Notes: generated by a model not told the origin, from the letters alone. Positions 15,462 through 24,942 are shown, counted from the first letter of the stretch. The stretch: 32,573 bases of DNA from Synechococcus sp. UW140 (GCA_945860085.1 CAMAPJ010000028.1:1-32573); one strand, 5' to 3'. Program-made: numbers and translations.

Positions 15462-16844
15462 TCAGGCTTCGCCGGTGATCGAAAGCCCCTCCACCCACAC
15501 ATAGGGGCAGAGGCCATCGGGGGTGACCTTGGCCTCGCCTTCAAAGCCGACGATGGCGTTGAGCAGGGTGCGGATGTCGCCGGCCACGGTGGCGGCGTCG
15601 ATCGAGCGGGCTTCGCCGCCCTGGAGCAACCAGCCGTCAAAGGGCAGGGAGAACGACCCTTGGCTGGCCTTGACGCCTGCATGCAGGGCCGAGAGGGAAT
15701 CGATCAGCACCAGACCTCCGCCCGGAGCGGCGTTCTGGCCGCTGGCGGCGTGGCGATCCAGGCCTAGGGCGGCCCCGGCGGCACCCGGGGTGGCGCCAAT
15801 TTCAAACCAATCGGGCCCCACAGACACCTTGGCCCCCAAGCCGGCATGGCCCGTGGGAGCCACGCCAAAGGCCCGGGCGGTGGCTTCCGAATGCAGGAAG
15901 TTCTGCAGTACGCCCCCCTCTACCAGGCTGAGCCGGCGGGTGGGGGTGCCTTCGCCATCAAAACTAGAGGCGCCGATGTTGCCGGTGTTGAGGCCGTTAT
16001 CGACGATCGAGAGGAACGGCACCGCCAGGGACTGGCCCAGGGAGTCCTTGTGGCTGAGGCTGACGCCATCAAGCACGGATCGGGCGTTGAACAGGCTGCT
16101 GAAGGCGCCGATCAGATCGAGGAAGGCCTCGGGGCTGAACACACACGTGTAATGGCCGGTGGTGATCGGCGCGTAGTCGAGATGGGAGATGGTGCGCTCG
16201 GCCGCCTCGTTGATGCAGCCGGCAATATCGAGGCTGGCGGCGCCATAGGCGAGCCTCACGGCCCCGGCGCTGCGCGGTTTGCGGCCGGCCTGTTCGGCGC
16301 GGGCATAGAGATAAACACTGGCGGTGGTCAGCTGCTGCTGGCGGCAGGCCCCGTCGCTGTTGAGGTAGATCCGCTCGCTGCTGCGTTCGGCCAGGCCGTT
16401 GTAGGGAACGGTGGTTAGGGCCGGATGGCGATCGAGCAGCTGGCGCTCGGCGTCCTTGAGGCTGGTGAGCAGCTCAAGAATGCCGCGGGGCTCATGCAAG
16501 GGCTGCTCCAAGGTTTGCAGCGGTGCCGTCGCGAGCGGCGAAAAGGCCGGCGAATCATCGGGATTGCCGAAGGCGCTGGCGTCCTGGGCCCCAGAGAGGG
16601 CCTTCTGCAGGCCGGCATCGGAAAGGTCGGAGGTGCTGGTGATTCCCACCAGGCCCTCGCCATTCCAGACCCTCACTGTGATCGAGCTGCGCTGGGCCGC
16701 CTTCATCTGCTTGGCCTCGCCCCGGTCCACCTGCACGGAGCTGTCGCTACTGCTGGCGGCACCCAAGTCCCAGCGGCTAATCCCCTGGGCCCTGGCGAAG
16801 GACTCAATCCGGCTCCTCAGGGCTGGCGCGTCAAGCTTGTCCAT
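15462..16844 (-). CDS. pmbA: TldE/PmbA-type subunit of the TldD/TldE peptidase
   Basis: The 460-residue protein is the non-catalytic partner of TldD (E. coli TldE/PmbA). It shows the family markers VRVWNGEGLVGITSTSDLS near residue 72 and SLFNARSVLDGVSLSHKDSLG plus DNGLNTGNIGASSFDGEGTPT in the second half, and lacks the HExxxH zinc motif that its partner carries. The heterodimer trims small unfolded peptides such as modified-peptide precursors and the CcdA antitoxin in E. coli. The start lies two bases after the tldD stop, so both are surely made from one transcript. No ribosomally made peptide precursor gene is visible nearby. Confidence 0.92.
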   Translation of the reverse strand: MDKLDAPALRSRIESFARAQGISRWDLGAASSSDSSVQVDRGEAKQMKAAQRSSITVRVWNGEGLVGITSTSDLSDAGLQKALSGAQDASAFGNPDDSPAFSPLATAPLQTLEQPLHEPRGILELLTSLKDAERQLLDRHPALTTVPYNGLAERSSERIYLNSDGACRQQQLTTASVYLYARAEQAGRKPRSAGAVRLAYGAASLDIAGCINEAAERTISHLDYAPITTGHYTCVFSPEAFLDLIGAFSSLFNARSVLDGVSLSHKDSLGQSLAVPFLSIVDNGLNTGNIGASSFDGEGTPTRRLSLVEGGVLQNFLHSEATARAFGVAPTGHAGLGAKVSVGPDWFEIGATPGAAGAALGLDRHAASGQNAAPGGGLVLIDSLSALHAGVKASQGSFSLPFDGWLLQGGEARSIDAATVAGDIRTLLNAIVGFEGEAKVTPDGLCPYVWVEGLSITGEA

Positions 16845-16846
16845 GC

Positions 16847-18304
16847 TCAGCGTCCTCCGACGGTGATCGAATCCACCTTGATGTGGGGTTGGCCAACGGT
16901 GACGAAGATGCTGCCGCTCACCGATCCACAGAAGCCCGCCGCCAGTTCCAGGTCATTGGCGCACATGGAGATGCGCGGCATCACTTCCTTGGCTTCGCCG
17001 ATCAGGGTGGCCCCCTTCACTGGCTTGGTTAGCTGACCGTTCTCAATCAGATAGCCCTCTTCCACCGCAAAGTTGAACTGGCCGGTGGGGCCGACACTGC
17101 CGCCGCCCATGGCCTTGCAATAGAGGCCCTTCTCCACCGAGGCAATTAGCTCTTCGGGGCTGTGGGGACCGGCGGCGATATAGGTGTTGCGCATGCGGCT
17201 GGCGGCGGCAAAGGCATGGCTCTGGCGCCGGCCGCTGCCGGTGCGGGCGTGACCGGTGCGGCGCTCGCCGGCCCGGTCACTGAGGAAGCGGCGCAACACG
17301 CCGTTTTCTATTAACACGGTGCTCTGGGGCTCCATGCCCTCGTCATCCATCGAGAGGGAGCCGAAGGCGCCATCACTGAGGCCCTCATCAATGGCAGTGA
17401 CGGCTTCGTGGGCAATCAGCTCGCCCACCTTGCCTGCAAACGGGGTGGTGCCCCGCTCCACCTGGGTGGTTTCCAGCAGATGGCCGCAGGCCTCGTGGAA
17501 GATCACGCCGCCGAAGCGGTTGGCGAGCACCACCGGTACTTGGCAGGCCTCGACGTAGTCGGAATAGAGCATGGTTCCAGCGCTGGTGCACACCTCCTGG
17601 GCCGAGGCGTCCACATCCCAGCTGGCCAGCTGGTCAGGCCGGCCGGAGCTGCCGTAGCGGCGGCCGGCGCCGGCGCGGTGCTCGCCGTCGGCGGCCAGCA
17701 CGTTCAGGCCCAGGGATTGGTGCAGGCGGATATCGCGGGCGAAGGTGCCATCACTGGCGGCGATCAAGACTTCCTGCCAGTCGCGGGCGTAGCTACCGCG
17801 CCGGGCCTGCAGGTGGGCGCCATGGCGCTGCAGCCGGTCGGTGCCCTCGAGCAGCCGCGCGGTGGCCTCCGCAAGGGCCGGACAAGCCACTAGCCAGTCG
17901 GCCTTGCTGGCGCCGAAATCCCGCAGGGGGGCTAGGCCATTGAACGCTGAGGGACCGGGGCTGGCCAGGCTGGGGGCCGCCAGGCCGAGCATGCCCAGGG
18001 CCTGCTCTAGGGCGCGACGCAGGCCGGCCTCGCTCAGGTCATTGGTGGAGACAAAGCCATCGCGCTCGCCCCGGAACACCCGGATGCCGGCCCCCATGCC
18101 AAAGGCGGGGCTGACGCTAGTGATGCGCTCCTGCTCGGCTAGCACCCCCAGGTGGTCGGTGCGCTCTAGGAACACCTCCACCAGGTCGGCGCCAGCGGCG
18201 CTGCCCAGGCCCAGCAGGCCCTCCAGCGGCAATCGCCAGGCTTGGTCAAAACGGTCGCCCAATGCCAAAGGGGCGGCGCTGGAGGGGGACAAGGTGACGA
18301 CCAA
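16847..18304 (-). CDS. tldD: Metalloprotease TldD
   Basis: This 485-residue zinc peptidase carries the motif HEACGH at residues 270-275 in the context [17 protein letters not shown]. The segment [23 protein letters not shown] near residue 68 and the C-terminal [22 protein letters not shown] are also typical of TldD. It cleaves unstructured peptides inside a closed heterodimer with PmbA, encoded immediately downstream. The ATG at 18304 gives a normal N-terminus. It lies 61 bases after acsF on the same strand and may be transcribed from the acsF promoter. Confidence 0.95.
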   Translation of the reverse strand: MVVTLSPSSAAPLALGDRFDQAWRLPLEGLLGLGSAAGADLVEVFLERTDHLGVLAEQERITSVSPAFGMGAGIRVFRGERDGFVSTNDLSEAGLRRALEQALGMLGLAAPSLASPGPSAFNGLAPLRDFGASKADWLVACPALAEATARLLEGTDRLQRHGAHLQARRGSYARDWQEVLIAASDGTFARDIRLHQSLGLNVLAADGEHRAGAGRRYGSSGRPDQLASWDVDASAQEVCTSAGTMLYSDYVEACQVPVVLANRFGGVIFHEACGHLLETTQVERGTTPFAGKVGELIAHEAVTAIDEGLSDGAFGSLSMDDEGMEPQSTVLIENGVLRRFLSDRAGERRTGHARTGSGRRQSHAFAAASRMRNTYIAAGPHSPEELIASVEKGLYCKAMGGGSVGPTGQFNFAVEEGYLIENGQLTKPVKGATLIGEAKEVMPRISMCANDLELAAGFCGSVSGSIFVTVGQPHIKVDSITVGGR

Positions 18305-18365
18305 CGGGAAGGGGAAAGGGGTGGAGTAATGCCTGAAATCAGCAGATCGACCGGGATCGGGTCGC

Positions 18366-19463
18366 TTAGCGCACCGCCGGCTGGAACTGCTCGCTGCGAA
18401 TCGGCGCCATCAAGAAGAGCTTGGCCATCTCGACGCCATTGGCGAGCCAGAAGGGCAGCTTGCGCAGCAGGCGCAGCGGAGCCGGGCCGCCACTGGCCTC
18501 AGCGGCATTGAGGGCCTCGTTGTTCTGCACCAGCCGCTCGAGGCGTACATAGAACTTGGGATGGTCCACATTGAGGACCACCGGGAAAATGCGCGCCGAG
18601 GTTTCGTTAGTTTTAGCAATCACCATTTTGTCGTATTCGCGGGCATCGAGGCCGAGCGACTCGTAGAACTCCTTGCGGGCCACATCGCGCACGTACATTG
18701 TGGCAAACACCGCCAGCAGGAAGAAGCGGCACCATAGGCGTGCCTGCAGGCCGCGCACGGTGTCGGGCTGGGCCTTCATCAGGGCATCAAAGAAGTCGCC
18801 ATGGCGATTTTCATCTTGACACCAGTTCTCAAAGAAGTTGAAGATCGGGAAGATCTTGCTTTCGGGATGCTTTTCGAGGTGGCGGAAGATGGCGATATAG
18901 CGCCAGTAACCAATTTTCTCGGAGAGATAGGTGGCGTAGAAAATGAATTTCGGCTGGAAGAAGGTGTAGGCCTTGCTGGCGGTGAGGAAGCCCAGATCCA
19001 GTTGCAGGCCAAAGTCACCCATGGCCTTGTTGAGGAAGCCGGCGTGGCGGGCCTCATCACGAGCCATGTGGGCGAAGCATTCCGCCAGCAAGGGATTTTT
19101 TGTTTTGATGCGGCGGCTCAGTTCCTTGTAAAGCAGAAAACCAGAAAACTCCGAGGTGCAGCTCTGCTCTAGGAATTCAATGAAAACGCGACGGGTATCG
19201 CCATCGAGTTTCTCGGCTGCGCCGTCGAATTCGCCCTGGCGTACGAAATGGTGGCGGTTGTAATCCTTGCGGAATTCTTCACAGATCGCTTCGAGCTCCA
19301 CCACATTGGGCTGGAGGTCCATCGCCGCCATGGCGTCGAAGTCGGTGGTGTAAAAGCGGGGGGTGAGGATCGTGTCCTTTTCCGGCGCCTTGGTCACGGG
19401 GGCGTCGGGTGTGCCCAGGCTCGGGCCCGAGGTAGGCAGGGCGGTGGCGGTGGGGGGCACCAT
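18366..19463 (-). CDS. acsF: Mg-protoporphyrin IX monomethyl ester cyclase, aerobic diiron subunit
   Basis: AcsF (ChlE/CHL27) uses oxygen to close the isocyclic fifth ring of chlorophyll, forming protochlorophyllide. The 365-residue sequence has the two ferritin-like diiron motifs: [10 protein letters not shown] with Glu137 and His140, and [12 protein letters not shown] with Glu218 and His221. An additional Glu comes from SCTSEFSGF near residue 105. Length and ends fit the cyanobacterial enzyme. This is the strongest sign that the host is an oxygenic phototroph. The first 30 residues are Pro/Thr-rich and could be reduced by a later start, but family similarity begins near residue 31 and no ATG lies between. 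The 120 bases before it, 19464-19583, must hold its promoter. Confidence 0.97.
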   Translation of the reverse strand: MVPPTATALPTSGPSLGTPDAPVTKAPEKDTILTPRFYTTDFDAMAAMDLQPNVVELEAICEEFRKDYNRHHFVRQGEFDGAAEKLDGDTRRVFIEFLEQSCTSEFSGFLLYKELSRRIKTKNPLLAECFAHMARDEARHAGFLNKAMGDFGLQLDLGFLTASKAYTFFQPKFIFYATYLSEKIGYWRYIAIFRHLEKHPESKIFPIFNFFENWCQDENRHGDFFDALMKAQPDTVRGLQARLWCRFFLLAVFATMYVRDVARKEFYESLGLDAREYDKMVIAKTNETSARIFPVVLNVDHPKFYVRLERLVQNNEALNAAEASGGPAPLRLLRKLPFWLANGVEMAKLFLMAPIRSEQFQPAVR

Positions 19464-19583
19464 CGGGCAGCGCGGCAGCAGGATCTGACCCCATCGTAGG
19501 GGCCGCCTGGTCAGGGCTGGCGTCGCTGTAAAGGCGTGGTTGCTAAGGCTTTAGCCCCTGCCTGCCCCCTGGTGGCTGATGGC

Positions 19584-20057
19584 TTAGTTCGCCCCTAGCC
19601 ACTTTTGGCCGTTGAGCCGCGACACCACCCGGGACACCAGCAGGGCCAGGGTCATCTTTTTTTCGTCGATCAGGAATGATTCCAGCAGGCTGGCCTCGGC
19701 GCCGGCTTCAGCCAGGGCAATCGTTTTCGCCGAGCCGATGTCCTCGGCGGTGAAACAGAGCCAGAAGCGGCGTCCGCCCGGGAAGGTTCCCTTCAGCATT
19801 GAGCAGCTGCTGCCCACCACCGGCATCGGTCCCTGTTCAAAGCTCAGTTCGGCGCTGGCCCCGCCGTAGGCCTGGATTTCCTTGGCTAGGGCGGGCAGCA
19901 GCAGTTGGGGTACAAATTGCCCGAAGGGCTGCTCCTCTGGGGCGGGCGGTTTCGTTTTAGCTGCGGGAGCGCTCTGAGCCGCGGGAGCTGCCGCAGCGCT
20001 CGCGGCCTTGGCGGCCGGGCTCTCGTTCTGGGCCGCGGGGGTGGCGGAGTCAGTCAC
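19584..20057 (-). CDS. DUF2996 family protein
   Basis: This protein of 157 residues from the GTG at 20057 (175 if the GTG at 20111 is used) matches DUF2996, a family found in cyanobacteria and plastid-bearing plants. The conserved part starts at FVPQLLLPALAKEIQAYGG and includes FPGGRRFWLCFTAEDI and FLIDEKKMTLALLVSRVVSRLNGQKWLG at the C-terminus. The N-terminus is an Ala/Pro/Lys-rich tail. A plant relative is linked to photosynthetic complex biogenesis, so a role in the photosynthetic apparatus is reasonable but not shown here. It lies upstream of acsF on the same strand. Confidence 0.85.
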   Translation of the reverse strand: MTDSATPAAQNESPAAKAASAAAAPAAQSAPAAKTKPPAPEEQPFGQFVPQLLLPALAKEIQAYGGASAELSFEQGPMPVVGSSCSMLKGTFPGGRRFWLCFTAEDIGSAKTIALAEAGAEASLLESFLIDEKKMTLALLVSRVVSRLNGQKWLGAN

Positions 20058-20175
20058 CGGCTCAGGCCTCAGGCATAACGCACAAACAACTGTAGGGAGG
20101 CGAGGTCGCACCTAAGCAGCCTTGCCCGACAACGTCTGCCGAGTCCAGGGTTGCCCATCCCATCAGGTCTTTGTC

Positions 20176-20913
20176 TCACCAATCCGCGTCCAGCTCGGTT
20201 TGCCAGCTGCGATCCACCGCCCGCGGGTCCTCGGGGCCTTCATTGACAGGGGCTGGGGATGTCTTGGACTGTTGACGGGTCCTGAGCGGCCAGGGGCCTG
20301 GGCGGTTCTTTTGGGCCGCTGGATTAGGTCTGCCATCGGCGCCGGCAGGGGCCCAGACCCCGGCCGAAGCCTCGTCGGCTGAACCAGGGCCCCGTTCTGG
20401 CACCGGGGCCGTGCCGCGGCGGATCACCCGGAAGGGTACCGAGAGGGTGGGTGGCGGTTCGGCCGGATGGCGGCTGGGGCCGGCCCAGGCGTGACCCGGC
20501 CAGGGGACCCCCGGCCGGGTTTCGGCCTGCTGGCCCCAGGCCGCCGCCGGCTCCGGGTTGGGCCCAGGCGCCCAGTCGCCCGGCTCGGGCTCCGTTGGGC
20601 TCGGGCCCTGGCCTCGGCCCCACGGCCAGACGCGCCTTGAGCCCCCTGCGTGGATGGGGCGATGCAACTGGCGCCGGGTGCTGGCGCTACCGGCCTGCAG
20701 GGCGAGAGCCGTGGCCGTGGCGCTGAGGGCGCCGCCGCCGCCGGCCGCCAGGGCCAGCCAGCTGCCAATCGTCCATTCGGGCGTGCGCCAGATCAGCAGC
20801 CGCAGTCCCACCCAGGGCCTCGGGTTGAGTGCCCCTACCAGCAGCACCGCCAGCAGGGGCGCCAGCAAGGGGAGCAGCAACAGGCGGCGCAGCAGCACGT
20901 TGGGGGGCATCAA
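20176..20913 (-). CDS. LapA-like (DUF1049) membrane protein with a long Pro-rich tail
   Basis: The 245-residue product begins with two hydrophobic helices, about residues 7-28 and 48-72. Between them are NPRPWVGLRLLIWRTPEWTIGSWL, the spacing and wording of LapA/YciS-type DUF1049 proteins. E. coli LapA takes part in control of lipopolysaccharide assembly. The rest is a Pro/Gly/Arg-rich, probably disordered cytoplasmic tail with a short motif VPFRVIRRG near residue 165 and an acidic tryptophan-containing end (WQTELDADW). It follows ubiX by 24 bases, in the same transcript. The LapA assignment rests on the helices alone. Confidence 0.6.
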   Translation of the reverse strand: MMPPNVLLRRLLLLPLLAPLLAVLLVGALNPRPWVGLRLLIWRTPEWTIGSWLALAAGGGGALSATATALALQAGSASTRRQLHRPIHAGGSRRVWPWGRGQGPSPTEPEPGDWAPGPNPEPAAAWGQQAETRPGVPWPGHAWAGPSRHPAEPPPTLSVPFRVIRRGTAPVPERGPGSADEASAGVWAPAGADGRPNPAAQKNRPGPWPLRTRQQSKTSPAPVNEGPEDPRAVDRSWQTELDADW

Positions 20914-20937
20914 TTGGGAGGCATCAGTCGGGCGGGA

Positions 20938-21546
20938 TCAGTCGAGGGGCCCCTGCCAGCGCTGCAGCTTGCCGAGGTCGTAGCCGAGGCAGTCGAACAC
21001 CCGGATCACAAGAAAATCCACCATCTCCTCGATCGTGGTGGGGCGGTGATACCAGGCCGGCACCGGCGGGGCGATGCGGGCGCCGGCCTCGGCCAGGGCG
21101 GTGAGGTTGCGCAGGTGGATGAGGTTCCAGGGCAGTTCCCGCGGCGCGATCACCAAGGGTCGGCCTTCTTTGAGATGCACATCGGCGGCCCGCTCCAGCA
21201 GGTCCGTGGCCACGCCGGCAGCGATGCGGCCGACGCTGCCCATGCTTGCCGGCAGGATCACCATGCCGCGGGTGCGAAAGCTGCCGCTGGCGATGGCGGC
21301 TGCCTGGTCGTTCCAACGGTGGCAGCGCAGTTCGCCGCTTTGGCAGCCAGTGCGCTCGCGCCAGAAAGCCTCCTGGGCTTCCGGTTCGCTCGGCACCCGG
21401 ATGCCCAGCTCCGCCTGCCAGACCGTGATCGCGCCGCGGCTGGTGACCAGCTCAACGCTCTCACCGGCTTCGAGCAGCAGTTGCAGGGCCCGCTGCGCCA
21501 GGGGTTGGCCCGAGGCACCGGACACGGCCAGCACCAACGGCTCCAT
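20938..21546 (-). CDS. ubiX: Flavin prenyltransferase UbiX
   Basis: UbiX joins dimethylallyl phosphate to FMN to make prenyl-FMN, the cofactor of UbiD decarboxylases in quinone synthesis. The 202-residue sequence has the GASGQPLAQRALQLLL FMN-binding start, the ILPASMGSVGRIAAGVATDLLERAADV core and PLVIAPRELPWNLIHLRNLTAL, all typical. ATG 21546 was chosen because it gives the standard N-terminus (MEPLVLAVSGASG) and lies four bases after the RNB gene stop. Translational coupling to that gene is likely. Confidence 0.94.
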   Translation of the reverse strand: MEPLVLAVSGASGQPLAQRALQLLLEAGESVELVTSRGAITVWQAELGIRVPSEPEAQEAFWRERTGCQSGELRCHRWNDQAAAIASGSFRTRGMVILPASMGSVGRIAAGVATDLLERAADVHLKEGRPLVIAPRELPWNLIHLRNLTALAEAGARIAPPVPAWYHRPTTIEEMVDFLVIRVFDCLGYDLGKLQRWQGPLD

Positions 21547-21550
21547 GGCC

Positions 21551-23914
21551 TCAGCCCTCGCCCAGGCTGACGGGACGGTCGCGCTCATCGGCACCTGGCT
21601 CGGAGGCCGGCTCCAGGGGGAGTGAATCGGCAGGGGATTCGCGGTCACCGTGGCCGTCAACGGTCTGATCGGTACCAGCTTCAGCCTCCTCGCCTTCAGC
21701 CAGCACCACGGCCAGATCGATCTGGTGACGCAGCACATCGACTTTTTGGATCACTACCTCGACCCGATCGCCAAGCATGTAGGTGCGGCGGTTCTTGCGG
21801 CCCACCAGTCGGTTCTGGCGCGAGCGGTACTCGTACCAGTCGTCGACAAGGGAGCTGACATGGACCAGGCCCTCCACCTGGCTGGGGGGCACCTCGACAA
21901 AGAAGCCGTAGCTCTGCACGCCACTGATCACCCCCTGCAGGGTCTGGCCGACCAGGGGTTCGGCCTCCCGGGCTTGGGCCATGGCCAGGGTGTCAAGCCG
22001 CAGCTCCTGCACAAACCGGGAGCGTGCATTGAGCCGCTGGATCAGGGCTTCGCTGCGGGCCTCCTGGAACGGGTTGAGCTGGCTCGGGGCCAACAGGGGC
22101 CAGTCGATCGTGCCGTGGCAGCTGTCGGCGGCCAGGTCGACCCGGGTCTTGTGGCGCACGGACGGCCGGTCCTTGCCTTCGCCCAGCAGCAACACCAGCA
22201 GTTGCTGGTTCCAAAGGTCGGCGTAATGGAGCGAGGCGAAACACCAGGGGGCGAAGGCGCCTGCTGTCCCTGCCAGCTGGTTGGGGCCCGCTTCGGCGGC
22301 CAGGCTCACCGGCCGCACCGTGTCACAGAGCTGTTGCTGCAACACCCGGGCCCGGTCCGTGCCAGCGAAGGCGGCGGCCAGTTCCTGGGCGCTGGCGTTG
22401 CCATCGGCCGAGAGTTCCAGGGGAATTTCCAGGGCTAGGGCCGCCTTGGCCACTTCATTGACTTCTTCCGCTTCCGGCGCCGGGTTAATGGCGAACAGGG
22501 CGGGCAGTTCCAGGGCCGCCAGGTGCTGGCCCAGGGCCTGGTGGGCCGGCAGGGTGAGCTCCCGCAGTAGGGCCGTGGGCTGGCCCGGATCGAGGGGGGG
22601 CAGCCAGCCTTCGCGGGCCAGGTCCGGATCGGGGGCCCGCAGGTCGCCCAGGCTGTCGATCGCCGGGGTGGGCAAGTCGAGGTCGAGGGAGCCGGCCGCT
22701 AGGCGCCGGTCGCGCAGCTGGCCGGCCAGGCCGATCAGGCTCTCCAGCAGGGGCAGATGGTCCTTGAGGGCCTTGAGGGCCGCCGGCAGGGTGCGGCTTT
22801 TCGGTTTGCGCTCGGAGAGGGCCTGCAGCACCGCCCCATCGACGAGGCCATCGGGGCGGATGCGGCTGCGGCAGAAGCGGAAATGCAGCAAGGCGCCACT
22901 GGCATCAAGATCCAGGGCCACCGACAGGGCCGCTTCGCTCTGGCCCGGGGCAAAGGAGGCTGCCTTGCTCAGGGCGTTGCTCAACAGGGGCAGCCAGGCC
23001 CGGCCCACACAGAGGGCTTCGGCCTGCTCCCGGAGCCAGAGGTCGAGGGGGCCACCGGGGCTAAGCCGTTCGGCCACGGACGGGGCATGGATCCAGAGGC
23101 GCACGCCCGTCTCGCTCTCCTCTAGGGACACGGCCGGCAGGATCGGTGCGTCGCTGCCTTTCCAGCCGGCCAGCAGCAGGGTGGGCAGGCCGGTGAGGTC
23201 ATCGCGATCCTTGTCTGCGATGGCCTTGGGGCTCGAGCGGGGCGCGGCCGGCCGGTCGTGCAGCCCATGTTTGGTGAGCAGCAGGTCGCGATCGGCCTCC
23301 TCACCGGCATGAATCGCCAGGCTGCGAGCCACGTGGCCTTGGGGCGCCAGCTGGGCTACCGGGTAGCGGTCTACCCGCACCTCCACTACCGCGTCCTGGG
23401 GTGGATTGAGGTGCACCGCATCAGCGGCGGGCAGCTCGACCGCGGTTAGCAGGCGATCGTCGAGGGGAACGGCAACTAGGCGATCGTTCTGCTGCTCCAC
23501 CTGGGCCAGCAGGCTGGTGGTCTGGCGCTGCAGGATGCACTGGATGCTGCCCTCAGGGGAGCGGCGCCGCCCGCCTTCCCGGGTGATGCGGACCAGCACC
23601 CGATCGCCATTCCAGGCGTGGTTGAGCTGGTGATCGCGGATGTAAATGTCTTCTTCGCCGTCGTCGCGGAGGGCAAAGCAAAAGCCCTTGCTGCTGCAGC
23701 GCAGGCGTGCCTCGATCAGGCCCGCGTCACTGCTGCGGGAGATGCCGTCGTCGTGTTCTTCGAGCACCCCCACCCTCCCTAGGCCGGTGAGGGCGATGCG
23801 TAGCAGCTGCTGGTCGCCTGAATCGGTGAGGCCGAGGGCCTTTTCGAGCTTGGCGACGGGCAGGTGCTCCTGGCCAGGGAGCTGGTCGAGCAGGTCAGCG
23901 ACCGAGAACTTCAT
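21551..23914 (-). CDS. RNase II/R (RNB)-family protein with missing catalytic residues, S1 domain at the end
   Basis: This 787-residue protein has the RNB-family plan. It starts with N-terminal cold-shock-like domains (GFCFALRDDGEEDIYIRDHQLNHAWNGDRVLV), then has a central RNB region. The C-terminal S1 RNA-binding domain carries GVISGVQSYGFFVEVPPSQVEGLVHVSSL. In active enzymes the RNB core contains D-x5-D-x-DDA before the SLE segment. Here the aligned stretch is SDAPILPAVSLEE, with the four aspartates gone, and the later SPIRRYxDL motif is replaced by FASLHYADL. It is therefore likely not an exonuclease but an RNA binder or regulator. Cyanobacteria usually have two RNB proteins, one called Zam from acetazolamide resistance; this may be that one. 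It is the first gene of the RNB-ubiX-LapA-like run. Confidence 0.85.
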   Translation of the reverse strand: MKFSVADLLDQLPGQEHLPVAKLEKALGLTDSGDQQLLRIALTGLGRVGVLEEHDDGISRSSDAGLIEARLRCSSKGFCFALRDDGEEDIYIRDHQLNHAWNGDRVLVRITREGGRRRSPEGSIQCILQRQTTSLLAQVEQQNDRLVAVPLDDRLLTAVELPAADAVHLNPPQDAVVEVRVDRYPVAQLAPQGHVARSLAIHAGEEADRDLLLTKHGLHDRPAAPRSSPKAIADKDRDDLTGLPTLLLAGWKGSDAPILPAVSLEESETGVRLWIHAPSVAERLSPGGPLDLWLREQAEALCVGRAWLPLLSNALSKAASFAPGQSEAALSVALDLDASGALLHFRFCRSRIRPDGLVDGAVLQALSERKPKSRTLPAALKALKDHLPLLESLIGLAGQLRDRRLAAGSLDLDLPTPAIDSLGDLRAPDPDLAREGWLPPLDPGQPTALLRELTLPAHQALGQHLAALELPALFAINPAPEAEEVNEVAKAALALEIPLELSADGNASAQELAAAFAGTDRARVLQQQLCDTVRPVSLAAEAGPNQLAGTAGAFAPWCFASLHYADLWNQQLLVLLLGEGKDRPSVRHKTRVDLAADSCHGTIDWPLLAPSQLNPFQEARSEALIQRLNARSRFVQELRLDTLAMAQAREAEPLVGQTLQGVISGVQSYGFFVEVPPSQVEGLVHVSSLVDDWYEYRSRQNRLVGRKNRRTYMLGDRVEVVIQKVDVLRHQIDLAVVLAEGEEAEAGTDQTVDGHGDRESPADSLPLEPASEPGADERDRPVSLGEG

Positions 23915-24094
23915 CGGGAGACGGGGTGCAGCGGGGGAAAGCCCGCCCGCCGGGGCGTGCAGCGGGGCCCAGGGGGACGTGAGATTTGTTCGACTCTAGG
24001 CAGCGACGGGCGCCCTACCCCACCACTGTTTTTGAGTTGCTCTTGGGCTGCTCTTGGGAGGTGGTTGCCGGCCAGGAGCCGAGCTCGCTGGCCC

Positions 24095-24391
24095 TCAGCC
24101 GGGGTCTGGAGCTTCCGGCTGGCCGGCCTTGATCACCAGGCGCAGACCGATCACCAGAAAGCCCACGGAGGCGGCCAGCTGCAGGGCATTGGGAGGGATC
24201 ACGCTGGAGAGGGAGCCGCCGGCGCCGGCCCCGAGCAGGGAGGCAAAGACCAGGGCTAGGGCACTGCCGGCGAACACGGCACCGCTGCGGTTGGAGGTGC
24301 CGCTGATCGTGACGATCGCCAGCTGGGTCTTGTCGCCTAGTTCGGCCAGGAAAACCGTGGCAAAGGTGGAGACCAGCAGGGGGAGTTCCAT
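24095..24391 (-). CDS. Half-size GDT1/UPF0016 transporter (hemi-manganese-exchanger type), gene B
   Basis: The 98-residue membrane protein has one copy of the hallmark ELGDKTQ, at residues 17-23, and about three helices; a full GDT1 has two such repeats in one chain. In Synechocystis, adjacent half-size genes (Hmx1/Hmx2) act together as a manganese importer; this pair fits that layout. The acidic motif supplies the metal ligands. It follows gene A by 47 bases. Confidence 0.88.
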   Translation of the reverse strand: MELPLLVSTFATVFLAELGDKTQLAIVTISGTSNRSGAVFAGSALALVFASLLGAGAGGSLSSVIPPNALQLAASVGFLVIGLRLVIKAGQPEAPDPG

Positions 24392-24438
24392 TGGGAAGAT
24401 CGGCGGCAGGACTGGGCAATGGGGTGGGGGCCGGGGGA

Positions 24439-24942
24439 TTAGGCGAGGCGCACCAGGCCAAGTGGCAAGCCCACCGGCAGCAAGGCGGCCAGGTTTGGTG
24501 GCCCGCCCAAGGCCAGGCCACTAACGGGCAGGAAGCTCAGCACCGCTTGGCGCCCGAGCCAGAGGCCTAGGGCCACCATCAGGATGCCGGCCAGCCGTTC
24601 TAGGAGTTGGGCCGGAATGAACCGGGCCAGCCAGCGGCCCAGCAACACGCCCACCAGGCTGGAGCAGATCAGGGCTAGGGATGCCCCGAGGAACACGATC
24701 ACGGGCCGGCCCGATTCAGCCGAGAGCAGCAGGGCTGCCAGCTGGGTCTTGTCGCCGAGCTCTGCCAGAAAGACCGTGCTGAAGGTGGCCAGAAACACCG
24801 ACGTGAAGGTGGTCTGGTCGGCTGTGGCGTTCGGGGCACCGCTGGGGCTGGCTCCAGTCGCCTCTGCGGTCTGGCTAAGCCCAGGCTCGGGTCCGCCCTC
24901 CCCGGGGCTGGTGCTGGCGCTGGGCTGGGGATCCATGGCCAT
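24439..24942 (-). CDS. Half-size GDT1/UPF0016 transporter (hemi-manganese-exchanger type), gene A
   Basis: The 167-residue product starts with a 40-residue Ser/Pro/Gly tail, then has three to four helices with the motif ELGDKTQ at about residues 61-67, and a C-terminal hydrophobic segment rich in Leu/Pro. It has one motif only, so it must pair with gene B or itself to form the usual six-helix transporter. Metal specificity (Mn2+, possibly Ca2+) comes from the family. A later start near the core, at the ATT/ACC-rich segment around residue 45, is possible because the tail is not conserved. It lies 35 bases after the YkgJ-like gene on the same strand. Confidence 0.88.
   Translation of the reverse strand: MAMDPQPSASTSPGEGGPEPGLSQTAEATGASPSGAPNATADQTTFTSVFLATFSTVFLAELGDKTQLAALLLSAESGRPVIVFLGASLALICSSLVGVLLGRWLARFIPAQLLERLAGILMVALGLWLGRQAVLSFLPVSGLALGGPPNLAALLPVGLPLGLVRLA

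Noticed and set aside
15416-15682. Upstream extension of the fmt reading frame
   Set aside because: It overlaps pmbA on the same strand in another frame; the classical Fmt N-terminus starts at 15415.
20650-21570. 306-codon plus-strand open frame
   Set aside because: It lies opposite the LapA-like gene and ubiX, has a composition of Gln/His/Gly-rich shadow frames and no domain.
22281-23312. 343-codon plus-strand open frame
   Set aside because: It is the antisense shadow of the RNB-family gene, Arg/Ser-rich and without motifs.
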